64,000 nt of DNA from Rossellomorea sp036867415. Lineage in GTDB: Bacteria; Bacillota; Bacilli; Bacillales; Bacillaceae_B. Location of the stretch: contig NZ_JBAJHU010000009.1 of NCBI RefSeq assembly GCF_036867415.1, forward strand, positions 1 through 64,000, read 5' to 3'. Positions within the stretch are counted from its first letter, which is position 1, and every line of letters starts with the position of its first letter. The position numbers and the translations under genes were made by a program. A model generated the notes under the pieces. It was given only the letters and a program-made list of their open reading frames with translations. It was not told the origin of the DNA and did no database searches. Of this stretch, positions 7,476 to 16,823 are shown one piece after another.

Positions 7476-8852
7476 CTAACTCCCCTTATCAATTTTTAAC
7501 ACCTTCAAAAGGTTATTTGCTATATCATTATCTATATTTGTTCTATATTCATTTTCAATTGCATTAATATAGGAAATGGAACAACCAACTAAAGAAGCCA
7601 GTTTTGCTCTTGAATAACCAAGTTCTATTCTTTTATTTCGAATAGTATTCCCATTTGTAAACTTTAATAGATCACACACCTTTTTATATTCTACCTCTTG
7701 AATTTTTTTATATTGAAGATACTTCCTAGTGAGGTAGATTGTTGCACCATCATATAGCCAACCTAAAACTTTTAAAGTTTGTTTGCGTCCACCCCATTTC
7801 ACTTCATATAAATGCCCCTGTTTATTCAATAATTTAATATCAGACACATCACATGATTTTTTTATTATTTTTTTAATTCCTTCACAAATGCTCTTAGTTC
7901 CATAGAAGATTACTTTGAAATCATACTTATCGCCATATTCTTGAATTGAACCGTCCCCGTCTAATAACCCTCTTATAAAATGGACATATAGATGCTCTGG
8001 CAACCAGTATGGAAACTTTAGTTTATAGGTTTTACTTTCGTCTTTTTTTAGCCCAAGTAACCCAAGATGCTTATTTAAATCACTACATATTTTTAGTGAA
8101 TTTACATAAATAGTCGATTGTTGATAGGTTTTTATCCCTTTTCCAAAATCTATTTCGGTTTCTGAATCAAATATCCCATAACTTGCTTTCAGGTTTTGAT
8201 TTAGTTTCGCTAAATGATCGGTGTCCTCACGTTTAAGTTTTAAAACAAGAGTATTTTTTTTTATGTGTCCATCAGCAGCAATAAAGCCTAGCCAATATGC
8301 TTTTTTTTCATTATCAATTTCCGAGAAGAAGTTCTCGTCTAGTCTAACTTCTCTATTTATCTCTCTTACCCATTCATAATTCATAGGAATAAATTTGTTT
8401 ACTTTGACACCTTTTTTATGAAGTATCCTTAAAACTGGCCCCACTCCACAGTTATATGACTGTGCTATAGAGACCGCACTCTCCCCAGACATATATCGTT
8501 TCACAATAGATGGTGCGTCTTCTTCTGTAACTTTCATCGGAGAGCCAGCCTTACGCATTTTAACATCGTTTTTGTTAAGAAGTGTTAATATCGTGTTTTT
8601 AACAACACCGTATTCACTACATAACTTATAACTTGATTCGCCAGCCTGGTATCTTCGAATAATTTCCTTCTTTTCATCTTCAGTTAAAACTGATTTTCTT
8701 ATTTCAATGTTATTTCTGCGAAGAATCCCAAGTATTGGTGTTATACTAACACCGAACTCCTTAGCTATCTTATTTGCTGAAACCCTTTTTACCTTATACA
8801 TATAAATGATTGATTGAATTTGACCTTGAGAAAAACTGCCCAATATAATCAC
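7476..8852 (-). CDS. free-standing LAGLIDADG homing-endonuclease-like protein with HTH modules
   Basis: 458 residues. Three similar Hin-like helix-turn-helix units occur in the first 150 residues (about 24-45, 70-93, 120-143). Two LAGLIDADG motifs follow, YWLGFIAADG (about 187-196) and FIRGLLDGDG (about 292-301), each with an acidic residue for metal binding. The C-terminus (about 408-455) is a Cro/C1-type HTH. This is the architecture of free-standing endonucleases that cleave DNA at a long site. It is not inside an intron or intein that I can see. The GTG at 8852 lies very close to AGGAGAA; TTG at 8843 has better spacing and may be the true start. A related but broken gene lies at 40141-41452. 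Confidence 0.75.
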   Translation of the reverse strand: MIILGSFSQGQIQSIIYMYKVKRVSANKIAKEFGVSITPILGILRRNNIEIRKSVLTEDEKKEIIRRYQAGESSYKLCSEYGVVKNTILTLLNKNDVKMRKAGSPMKVTEEDAPSIVKRYMSGESAVSIAQSYNCGVGPVLRILHKKGVKVNKFIPMNYEWVREINREVRLDENFFSEIDNEKKAYWLGFIAADGHIKKNTLVLKLKREDTDHLAKLNQNLKASYGIFDSETEIDFGKGIKTYQQSTIYVNSLKICSDLNKHLGLLGLKKDESKTYKLKFPYWLPEHLYVHFIRGLLDGDGSIQEYGDKYDFKVIFYGTKSICEGIKKIIKKSCDVSDIKLLNKQGHLYEVKWGGRKQTLKVLGWLYDGATIYLTRKYLQYKKIQEVEYKKVCDLLKFTNGNTIRNKRIELGYSRAKLASLVGCSISYINAIENEYRTNIDNDIANNLLKVLKIDKGS

Positions 8853-9042
8853 CTTCTCCTAATTTAGTATTAGCAGTAATAACCAATTCAAATCATTCTT
8901 ATACTAAAGGAAAAAAAATTTTGACATATATTTATTTCAAATGGGTCTACTTTATTGAAACACTATGAAAAATTGTCTAAGCACTGATAAAATGAGTATA
9001 GAAGTGTATCAATAGACTTGTTTCAAATAAGGAGACTTTAAA

Positions 9043-9662
9043 TTGAGAAAAATAGGGTATGTTCGAGTAAGTTTTGTGGACCAAAATCCAGCAAGGCAAT
9101 TACAGCAGCTAAATGAATTAGGAATGGAAATTATCTTCCAAGAAAAATTATCTGATGCTTCCAAAGATCGACCAGAGTTACAGAATATGCTGAGCTCCCT
9201 GGAAGAAGGAGATACTATTTTTGTCACAGACCTTACTCGAATAACCAGGAGCACCCGGGACCTGTTCGAATTAGTTGATAAAATCAGAAGCAAATCGAAT
9301 TAGTTGATGAAATCAGAAGCAAAAAGGCAAATTTGAAATCATTAAAAGATACATGGCTTGATCTTTCAGAAGATAATCCTTACAGCAACTTCCTTATGAC
9401 AGTAATGGGAGGAGTTAACCAGTTGGAAAGGGACCTGATTAGAATGAGGCAACGTGAGGGAATTGACTTAGCAAAAAAAGAAGGCAAGTACAAAGGAAGA
9501 GTTAAGAAATATCATCAGAAACATGCCGGAATCAATTATGCGGTAAAACTTTATAACGAAGGTGAAATGACAGTAAACCAAATCTGTGAGATTACAAGTG
9601 TTTCGCGATCTGCAATCTATAGAAAATTGAAGCAAATGAATAGAGAAGGATTGGGAGAGTAA
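9043..9662 (+). pseudogene. serine resolvase/invertase, disrupted by a 29-bp duplication
   Basis: Read through the break, this is a Tn3/Tn552-type resolvase. It has IGYVRVSFVDQNPARQL (the usual nucleophile serine is the S of RVS), DLTRITRSTRDLFELVD, the GGVNQLERDLIRMRQREG helix and a C-terminal HTH (ICEITSVSRSAIYRKL). A tandem copy of 29 bases at 9266-9323 shifts the frame after residue 86. Removing one copy joins both halves exactly. The TTG start has AAGGAGA. The protein is inactive unless the duplication reverts. Confidence 0.9.
9266..9323 (+). repeat. 29-bp tandem duplication inside the resolvase gene
   Basis: 9266-9294 and 9295-9323 are identical except for one base (A/G at the 15th position). 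29 is not a multiple of three, so the second copy breaks the frame. One substitution suggests the duplication is not brand new. Confidence 0.95.
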
Positions 9663-9792
9663 TAGGAAAAATTTTTATTTTAGACAATCTTTTCAACAAT
9701 TGCCCTTTGATTGCGGAACACCTCTCTTGTCATTAAACATTTTCCCCAATCCCCTTTTAGTCCAAATTACTCTTTCTTTCACAATAAAAACA

Positions 9793-9823
9793 CCCCTTTA
9801 GATAACCAATAAACCTAAAGGGG
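9793..9823 (-). terminator. intrinsic terminator, leftward
   Basis: CCCCTTTA / TAAAGGGG stem with the leftward strand running into TGTTTTTATTG. It fits as terminator of the gene ending at 9960. Confidence 0.65.
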
Positions 9824-9959
9824 CAAAGCATCGTACTTTTTATTCAGCTTAACTTTATTTGATATCCACATTAGTAACAAACCAAAACTCTAAAGAAAAA
9901 ACAAAGATGAACTTGAAAAAAGAAAGCAGGATTAGTACAATGGCTTATCCTATTTTATA

Positions 9960-10766
9960 TTATAGACTTTCTTGATCTACGTCCTTAACTTGATAAATAT
10001 ACCTTTCATTTTTACTATTTTCTTCTTTAGCTTTATCTTTTAACCTTTCAATCTCTTCTTTACTTAATAAGCCTTTGTCTACAAGTAAATTGGCTAATAA
10101 CTCAATATAGCTTTTGTGGTACAAAGTCATAGATTGAATATTTTGTGTTACAGGATAATTAAGTGGCCTCCGAACGTCATCCTCGGCATCATACTTATCT
10201 TCCACGATGACTAATCGATACTTAATTACATCATTCTCGTGTTCAGACCAAATATTTACACCAAAACGCATTTTTATAGGATTCTCATTTATTCCCTCAC
10301 GAATTACAGTAAAGTATTTCTCTTCATTCTCATGGAAACCTTCAATACGATCTGCAATATCCTTAGTTACAGTAACTTTTGTGTGAATTATAATAGCTTC
10401 ATCACTTAAAGTTTCTTCGTATTCATAGGGAGTTAATTCAATATCCTCAATCAAAAGTTTATGGATTTTGATTTTTTCCGCTTCAGATAGTTCGAAAGAA
10501 TACATTCTACCATCGGAATTATCGCTATAACTGTAAGAAGTATTACTTATATTATATTTTCCTATCTCTTTTCCATCTTCATCAACTTCAGTTATACAAT
10601 GTACTTTTACATAATCTAATTCATCTTCAAAGACAAATAATTGTTGTTCCCTAACTGATACAGCTACTTGGAATCTCTTTAGCTGATGTCCAGTAAAAGG
10701 TGAAGTGAAATATTCCTCGTCTGTTGGTTTAACTGTTACATGATTTTCTTTAAACTTTAGTCTCAT
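9960..10766 (-). CDS. hypothetical protein, 268 residues
   Basis: ATG 10766 follows AGGAGG with seven bases between. The protein is acidic, rich in beta-strand-like segments and aromatic residues, with no signal peptide or membrane helix. A helical C-terminal part (LLSKEEIERLKDKAKEEN) looks like a short SHOCT-like or linker helix. I do not recognise a family. It ends in its own terminator and is 230 bases from another leftward unknown gene upstream. Context is accessory island DNA, so a defence or stress role is possible but unsupported. Confidence 0.55.
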   Translation of the reverse strand: MRLKFKENHVTVKPTDEEYFTSPFTGHQLKRFQVAVSVREQQLFVFEDELDYVKVHCITEVDEDGKEIGKYNISNTSYSYSDNSDGRMYSFELSEAEKIKIHKLLIEDIELTPYEYEETLSDEAIIIHTKVTVTKDIADRIEGFHENEEKYFTVIREGINENPIKMRFGVNIWSEHENDVIKYRLVIVEDKYDAEDDVRRPLNYPVTQNIQSMTLYHKSYIELLANLLVDKGLLSKEEIERLKDKAKEENSKNERYIYQVKDVDQESL

Positions 10767-10995
10767 CAAAAATCCTCCTATTAATTCACAATAGAAACGA
10801 GGTGATCATATTGCTTGTCTTATTATTAAGTTATTACTTATATTATAGAACAAACAATCGTCAAATTGATACTAATAAACCTAAAAAATTACAATTAAAA
10901 CATTTTTTTCAAACACACACCCTTACTTGCCCTTGATTGTTAAATAAAATGCTACAACCAAACTTTTTTATATCATTTTTTCAGGTTGAAGATAA

Positions 10996-11823
10996 TCATC
11001 TCAAAAAAATATCTTTTATAGAATTACCTACTGTACTCCAGAAAGTATAGGGTTCTCGTATTCTCTTTTCCAATTTATTTAATAACTTATTTATATCGTA
11101 AATAAGTTCATCTTCTTTTACTAAAAACCGATCTTTATCTTTAATTTCCACTAGAGAGCATCTAATTTGACTAAATATATTAAAGATGTCTAGATACCTT
11201 GTATCCGCTTGTCTTATATGAATTTGGTACTTTATATTGGATTCTTGTACGTATCTAAAACTAATTCCTACTTCTGAATTTTCCAATCTATTTAACACAT
11301 AATTAAATTCTTTCTCATGTATTAATTTTGTAGGATTATATTCAAAAAATGGACCACTTTTTTCACTATCTGTATCTGTAATGCTGGTCTTAGTTTGATA
11401 CTTTTCTTTTTTTAAACTAACTCCATTCTTTATAAGTACCTCTTCTACAATTTCTCCTGCTTTTAGAGAAAGATTTTGAAAACTCCAACCATAAGATAAG
11501 CAATCTTTTTCTAGTTCGATAATTTGTGGAAATAAACCTTTGTTTAATTCGACATGGTCTCCTTTATCCATCATTTCTTCTAAATATGGAGTAAATGAAT
11601 CATGAACCGAGTTCACAAAATGTCTCCAGTATAATGGGTTGCCCTCTTCTATTCCATCTCTGAACTTTTTAAGATAAGAATAGATGTTCCGATATTTCTC
11701 TCGTAATTCTTTTCTCTCAGCTCTTTCCTTCCCTGCTCTTAATCCCAAAGCAAATAAGATTAAACTTAAAAACAGACTTATTGCTGCATTAATCCCTATA
11801 GTAATCCATTCAATATTATTCAA
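10996..11823 (-). CDS. membrane-anchored hypothetical protein, 275 residues
   Basis: TTG 11823 lies seven bases after AGAGGG. One N-terminal membrane helix (about 8-28) is followed by a basic stretch (RAGKERAERKELREKYRN) and a cytoplasmic helical domain rich in charged residues, ending in KLEKRIREPYTFW. No family recognised. The positive-inside rule puts the bulk in the cytoplasm. It lies upstream of the 268-residue unknown gene on the same strand. Confidence 0.5.
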   Translation of the reverse strand: MNNIEWITIGINAAISLFLSLILFALGLRAGKERAERKELREKYRNIYSYLKKFRDGIEEGNPLYWRHFVNSVHDSFTPYLEEMMDKGDHVELNKGLFPQIIELEKDCLSYGWSFQNLSLKAGEIVEEVLIKNGVSLKKEKYQTKTSITDTDSEKSGPFFEYNPTKLIHEKEFNYVLNRLENSEVGISFRYVQESNIKYQIHIRQADTRYLDIFNIFSQIRCSLVEIKDKDRFLVKEDELIYDINKLLNKLEKRIREPYTFWSTVGNSIKDIFLR

Positions 11824-12346
11824 AAATAAACCCTCTTTTCAATAATCTACTTGTTAGAATTAATTACATCATGATCTCTTCCTAATTTTAGCATATTTCT
11901 CAAACCCGGTTATTCCACAATCTATCCAGATTGTGGAAACCCTACCCCGATAATATAACCTTTTTATTATAGTGCATTCCTTCATTAAAATATTTCAAGT
12001 TGCACAGCAATGGTCTATTAGGTGTTACAAGAGTTATTCTGGAGTTTTTATCGTTAACTGATCAGAAGGATTTTCAGTGGTAAAGTGGTAAACAGTGTGT
12101 CATTTTTTCGTTCAATTTTGTCATTTGATATTTAATATTACGTCAAAAGTTGTACATGGCCGTAATTAAGAAGTAAGGCAAAGCTTTTAAATAGTAAATT
12201 AACGTTCATGATTTATAATTATAAGTTAAGACACTTACTCTTCAATAAATACGTGTTCATATTTAAAGAGCTGAAAACAACCTTAAATCATGCTTTTAGT
12301 AAGTACAATTATAGAATATCCAATAACTGTTAGACGAAATAAAAAT
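11824..12346. other. intergenic, no gene seen
   Basis: A/T-rich, frequent stops in all frames on both strands. I see no ribosome site with a usable frame and no clear RNA structure apart from the terminator at 12347. Confidence 0.4.
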
Positions 12347-12399
12347 AACCACATAGCCTGTAAAACCTTTAATATCAAGGATTACAAGGCTATGTGGTT
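12347..12399 (-). terminator. long-stem terminator, leftward
   Basis: A 17-base arm (12347-12363) pairs with 12382-12399 with a single bulge, and the leftward strand continues into ATTTTTATTT. It would end the transcript of the GIY-YIG gene and the HsdS remnant. Confidence 0.65.
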
Positions 12400-12512
12400 T
12401 AGTTTTGTGGTTTGGGGTATTCTCTAGCGAACTATGCGACTCGCATGTGACCCGGGCGCGGTCGCCACTTTGAAAGGTGCAGAGATATTGACCTACCTAT
12501 GATCCCCTAATC

Positions 12513-12690
12513 CTACTTAACCAGTTGTTTTGTGTAAGGTAATAGTTCTTTTGTCTTTTCAACTATGCGTTTTTATTCTTCTAATGGAGGCAATGGTATT
12601 ATCACTTTTGCTAATTATGCCGCTGGCAATTGTCTAACTTTTGGTTCAGATAAAGTGTACTCTAACCGAACAAACCTATCCCTCTCTTAG
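12513..12690 (-). pseudogene. HsdS (type I restriction specificity subunit) C-terminal remnant
   Basis: Translated leftward, the frame reads YTLSEPKVRQLPAA, stop, LAKVIIPLPPLEE, stop, KRIVEKTKELLPYTKQLVK and a final stop at 12513. The PLPPLEEQKRIVEK signature is typical of HsdS conserved regions; both inner stops are TAA where CAA (Q) is expected. Weakly coding-like sequence continues to about 12960 with more stops. No HsdM or HsdR is present, so this is a leftover of a lost restriction-modification system. Confidence 0.75.
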
Positions 12691-12967
12691 TATGAACGTC
12701 TCTCCCCTTAAACAACCAATTATATAAGAATGATCAACGTATAATTGACCAGTTTGGTCCTATGTAATACATTTTCCATTACTCATGTTTATTCCCGGTG
12801 ACATCGGTTTTGCTTAAGTTGTATACACATAATCCATGTTATACGAACTAAAGGCTTTATAGTTGGATAATACCTGCTATCCCCGTAAGGCTAATTTAAT
12901 ACCAGTAGATTATCAATTAGACAGGAAATGGCGACAGTAAGCGAGGTAGAGGTGCTTCGGAACTCTT

Positions 12968-14914
12968 TTATGCCTTATCACACCTTGGGCAATACAGCCG
13001 CGCCAATAAATGATCACTCCGCTTTTTCCACTTGTGGCCGCAATCCTGGCATTTAGCTGTTACCTTTTCTTTACTTGAGATGTATTCAACAATATCGATT
13101 TTGTTATTTGACTTCGCTATAACTTTTCCTCTAAAAGTCTCTGCTCGCCTAATCTTAGGATCGACTTTCACTTTGTCTATTTTCTTCGGACTCTTAGGAA
13201 CCTTCTCCGGTTTTATTTTCGAACGCTTTCTCCTTTTCCCGGTTTCAAGCAACTTCACTGCAAAAGAATGGCCTTGCAACTGTTCATTAAAAAGAGACTT
13301 TTCCAAACACCCTTTTGATTCGGTATTAGTTAGAACAAACTCGGTTTCATCGTTAACTAACTGTTGCAGTTCATCTAATACTACCTCTAACCGTACCAAC
13401 TTTTTATCTTTCAATGTGTAATCATTAATCCCATGCTTATATTCAGCTAAGACAGATATAAAAGAGTTATCTAATTCATCATCTATCAATCCGGTAATTG
13501 AAAACCTCTCGGGATTGAAAACAAACATACTATCAAAATCTTTCTCAATATACTGAATACCCGATAAACCACGAAGTGTTGTTTCATTCTCAATATAATA
13601 CTGGTTTTCAACTTTTCTCCCAGAGTCATCGAAGTAACAGTAATCGAAGCGAACAATGAATGGATCCTTTCGGTAATATCCTCTTGTCCTCCCATTGTTT
13701 GAAATGAACAACTGGATATGAATGGTATTCACATCTTCCTCGATGTTTAGTGGAGCGAGCTGCATTCTATCCCCCAGAAAAAACGGACTGAAATGGATTG
13801 AAGGGAAAATCATCTTATATCTTTCGCGCTTAAACTTGGCCATTCTTTCTTGATACTTGTTATAAGCATCCGCAACGGGCTTCCCTCTTTGTTCTTTTTC
13901 CTCCAACCTTTCAACCACCACAGCAATTTGTTTGTCGAAAAGTTGGTAAAAATCTATAGAGCAGTTTTTCTTCTCAAGATACTTCAAAAACTCACCTTTA
14001 AGTGTCTCTTTCTCTTCCTTAACAATACTGTACAGGAAGTTTTCAAAAGCCTTTTTACTATAAAACTGTAGTTCTTTAAATTTCCCTTTTACTTGATTAG
14101 CAAGAAGCACGAAGGCTTTATTATATTCACCTACTGCCACTTCGTATGGTTCTCTCAGCCAACTCCATTTTTTCTCCAGCTGTTGAATTTCAGCTATTTG
14201 AAGGTCAAGACGATAATGTGTTAGCAACTCTTTAATCTCAAGATTTACTTCTTTAAAAAGCTTCGTGTCACTTATCTTGGTGTTCAACTCTGACAAGAAA
14301 GAGAGCTCCTTAAGGAAGGAATGCTCTAGGTTAAATCTGGTGAAACCATAATCATAATAAGAATAGATCCCCTTTATATCTTCCTGGACTAATCTAAGGA
14401 AATCGTCCAACTCTTTTATTTCCGCATCTGCAAGATGGTGCAACTTGATAGCCGCAAGAAAGGAATTCAGTTGATTAAATCCGAAGAAAGAGGCATTTAA
14501 TTGTTGTATGTATTCCTGTTCTTTTCCATCTAATTCTTCAGCTTTAACCTCTTCTAACAAAATCACACGAAAATCACTAAGAGTATAGCTATTTTCGACC
14601 ATAAACTTAAAAATCTTAGAAGATTTAAAACGCCCTTCATAAAACGAATTAGACTTAGAAAAAAAGTAGTTATAGTAGTTCTCATAAGATAGCCGGTTTA
14701 AGGAAAGGATTTCACTGAGATGAACTTTATACCGCTTTTGCACATCCTTTGATTGGCCAATATAAATGGGTACCATTTTATCTGAAGTGAGTTTGTCTAT
14801 GTATATCATATATATGCCGGAAATTTTGTAGTTTGTATCTGGGGTGATTTCTTTATCGGAGTGTTCTTCTATTAATTTGTTCACCATGCTTTTGACATCA
14901 TTAATACTATCCAA
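12968..14914 (-). CDS. GIY-YIG nuclease domain protein with C-terminal zinc ribbon
   Basis: 648 residues. An N-terminal GIY-YIG fold is visible as IYMIYIDKL...PIYIGQSKDVQKRY, with the helix continuing to KVHLSEIL (about 25-75). A long helical region follows, then a beta-rich middle domain (about 365-520) and a C-terminal zinc ribbon CQDCGHKW...YCPRCDKA (about 625-648). GIY-YIG enzymes cut DNA; the zinc ribbon could read a sequence. Start: GTG 14923 overlaps the AAGGAG site, while TTG 14914 has eight-base spacing, so I use 14914. It is adjacent to an HsdS remnant. It could be a solitary endonuclease or a defence nuclease. Confidence 0.65.
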   Translation of the reverse strand: MDSINDVKSMVNKLIEEHSDKEITPDTNYKISGIYMIYIDKLTSDKMVPIYIGQSKDVQKRYKVHLSEILSLNRLSYENYYNYFFSKSNSFYEGRFKSSKIFKFMVENSYTLSDFRVILLEEVKAEELDGKEQEYIQQLNASFFGFNQLNSFLAAIKLHHLADAEIKELDDFLRLVQEDIKGIYSYYDYGFTRFNLEHSFLKELSFLSELNTKISDTKLFKEVNLEIKELLTHYRLDLQIAEIQQLEKKWSWLREPYEVAVGEYNKAFVLLANQVKGKFKELQFYSKKAFENFLYSIVKEEKETLKGEFLKYLEKKNCSIDFYQLFDKQIAVVVERLEEKEQRGKPVADAYNKYQERMAKFKRERYKMIFPSIHFSPFFLGDRMQLAPLNIEEDVNTIHIQLFISNNGRTRGYYRKDPFIVRFDYCYFDDSGRKVENQYYIENETTLRGLSGIQYIEKDFDSMFVFNPERFSITGLIDDELDNSFISVLAEYKHGINDYTLKDKKLVRLEVVLDELQQLVNDETEFVLTNTESKGCLEKSLFNEQLQGHSFAVKLLETGKRRKRSKIKPEKVPKSPKKIDKVKVDPKIRRAETFRGKVIAKSNNKIDIVEYISSKEKVTAKCQDCGHKWKKRSDHLLARLYCPRCDKA

Positions 14915-15188
14915 TCCCGCCACTCCTTTTTTAAAAATATGAAACTAAATCTTCCTATATTTTACCACAGAATACATACAGGCTCCTGGTTTCCTTTCCA
15001 TTCCTTTATCGGATCTCCAAGCGAAGCGAGAGAACCACCTAATGATAACTCTCCCACTCCTAAATGTAATTCTTCTACTACCTCTGTTTTGTGCATTGGT
15101 AGTTGGTCATTGTCTTATTGAAGCAAAAAGAGGACTTTCTTTCATAAAAGAAAATAATTGTTTCGCAGTATGCGTCATATATGAAGAA

Positions 15189-15217
15189 GAGACGATTACT
15201 TATTAAGTAATCGTCTC
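15189..15217. terminator. perfect 13-bp hairpin
   Basis: GAGACGATTACTT / AAGTAATCGTCTC with loop ATT. No strong T tract on either side, so termination is uncertain. The gap 14924-15434 holds this hairpin, another weaker one (15125-15165) and repeat copy A, but no gene I can support. Confidence 0.5.
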
Positions 15218-15245
15218 AATAATTTTCCTATTCTGTACTACGAAG

Positions 15246-15427
15246 GCATGTTTACTCACCCACTAGTCCATCACCATTTCGATCGTCCATATATTTATTG
15301 AGCCAATGTTATATTTAGGTTAGCTGAATTTAACGCTTGGTTTTAAAAGAACCACACATATTAGACATATCTAACATGTCTGGTCTTATTTTGATCTCAT
15401 CTTCAACTAACGCCCCCGTTAGTTGAA
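15246..15427 (-). repeat. ~180-bp direct repeat, copy A (left of ars block)
   Basis: Closely matches 23528-23712 over its whole length in the same orientation. It contains a short leftward reading WLNKYMDDRNGDGLVGE-stop (15252-15305), an EF-hand-like DxNGDG stub that is conserved in copy B mostly by synonymous changes. It ends in a perfect palindrome (TTCAACTAACG / CGTTAGTTGAA) at 15402-15427. Confidence 0.8.
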
Positions 15428-15434
15428 TAAAGAA

Positions 15435-16238
15435 CTATTTTATTAATTCAAAGTAATTACGACTATCAATCATTGGCGTACAATCTTCATAATTTGGTAA
15501 ATCGATCTCAAAAATAAAATCCCTTTGAATAAGATAAGGTTTTAACCTTGACCAATCTATCCCACCAAAACCCAAAGACAGAGCATCGTGAACGTCTGTA
15601 CCAGCACTATCTACGACGTGGTAGTGCCGAGTAAAAGGAAAAGCCTCAATAAGATCTTGTTCTAACTTTTGGTTGTCTCCTCGAAAAGACATAAAAGAAT
15701 GGCTAATATCATAGCAAATAGGTAGATTTAAGGGTTTTACGATATGAGATAGCCAGTAACGATTTGCACTGGAGAAAATCCCTCTCGGAGCATTTTCCCA
15801 GAGAAATCGATCATATGTATTGCGACGCACTATTTGAACTGCTTCCCTTAAAGAATTTGATCGATCAATAATTAATTCTTGATTAAATGTATCCGTCTTT
15901 CCACTTTCACACTTTTCATAGTGAGGATGAACCACACAATAAATGTCTTCAGAATGGCAAATATCGTTTAAAATGTCACAAGACGAACGATAAAACTCAA
16001 ATACTTCTGGATCCTTACTTAATACATCTAAAAATTTCCCATTTACTTTCATCGGATGATGAAGAAAAACCTTAACTTTATTTTCTTGAAGTAACCGAAT
16101 ACTATTGATAATTTTTTCTGGAGAGTAAATATCATGTTCAAATAATTGAAGTTCGACAGTCCCCGGATTATATTTTAAACGATCATCTATCTGTTTTGGA
16201 TCAAGAGAACATTTAAGATTGATATTCTTGTTTTTCAA
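15435..16238 (-). CDS. TIM-barrel protein, sugar-phosphate isomerase/AP-endonuclease-like
   Basis: 267 residues from TTG 16238, seven bases behind GGAGGG. The strand-end motifs of the xylose isomerase-like barrel are present: VFLHHPMK, CVVHPHYE, LWENAPRG, CYDISHS, HYHVVDSAG and FEIDL. They supply the H, E, D and H residues that usually bind divalent metal. Substrate unknown. It lies inside the repeat-bracketed block with the ars operon but has its own terminator-flanked unit, so a role in arsenic metabolism is not shown. Confidence 0.65.
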   Translation of the reverse strand: MKNKNINLKCSLDPKQIDDRLKYNPGTVELQLFEHDIYSPEKIINSIRLLQENKVKVFLHHPMKVNGKFLDVLSKDPEVFEFYRSSCDILNDICHSEDIYCVVHPHYEKCESGKTDTFNQELIIDRSNSLREAVQIVRRNTYDRFLWENAPRGIFSSANRYWLSHIVKPLNLPICYDISHSFMSFRGDNQKLEQDLIEAFPFTRHYHVVDSAGTDVHDALSLGFGGIDWSRLKPYLIQRDFIFEIDLPNYEDCTPMIDSRNYFELIK

Positions 16239-16363
16239 AGTATTACCCTCCAAATTTTCATTAGTGCTTCTTCAATTAACCTGACCTTTAATTGAACAAT
16301 CCCTTTATCTAAATATTAACATAAAATCCCATAAGACCTTTGGAAAATCCTCTATTATGAATA

Positions 16364-16400
16364 AAAAAACGCACAGATAACCAATCACTGTGCGTTTTTT
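16364..16400. terminator. bidirectional intrinsic terminator
   Basis: AAAAAACGCACAG / CTGTGCGTTTTTT, 13-bp perfect stem with an A tract left and T tract right. It lies between the ars operon end and the TIM-barrel gene and should stop ars read-through. Confidence 0.8.
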
Positions 16401-16526
16401 AGTGTGTATTTATTGAAAATTATATAGCTAATCGGGTAGCGAAAAGTGCTGTCATTTGACATTTTGTACTCCAAAACCGAACCCGTTAGGATTATCCCCC
16501 TCTCCTTAAGTTTGAATTATTTATTT

Positions 16527-16802
16527 TTAACAACAGTTACTGGCACCTAATAACACTAATCCAGCACCATTTTGATTTTCCTCTTTGTCTAACGTTAACT
16601 CTTCCGTTGCTGTAATCTCAGAATCTATGGCCACTTTGATGCCGTTAATTGTTTGAATTGAATCTGATTCCTCAGGTGCTTCTAGAGATATCGCAAACTG
16701 TGGTCCACAGCAACCTGTAACAGAATAAAGACGAATCCCTTCTGCACCTCGTTCACTTAGCACATTTTCTAACAATTGCTTGGCTCCATCTGTAATATTC
16801 AT
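16527..16802 (-). CDS. HesB/IscA-like iron-sulfur domain protein, last gene of ars operon
   Basis: 91 residues. The fold and cysteine pattern of HesB-type proteins are recognisable: VTGCCGPQFAISL in the middle and a C-terminal NCC. Such proteins bind or carry Fe-S clusters. AGGAGG precedes ATG 16802, 21 bases after the phosphatase stop. An equivalent last gene (orf8) is known from my memory of the Bacillus sp. CDB3 ars cluster. The vicinal cysteines could also bind As(III); that is inference. Confidence 0.7.
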   Translation of the reverse strand: MNITDGAKQLLENVLSERGAEGIRLYSVTGCCGPQFAISLEAPEESDSIQTINGIKVAIDSEITATEELTLDKEENQNGAGLVLLGASNCC

Positions 16803-16823
16803 TTATTTCTCCTCCTAATGATA

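Noticed and set aside
12421..12470. GC-rich patch with GCGACTCGCATGTGACCCGGGCG, checked as a possible tRNA or RNA gene
   Set aside because: No cloverleaf or convincing stem could be drawn; composition alone is not evidence.
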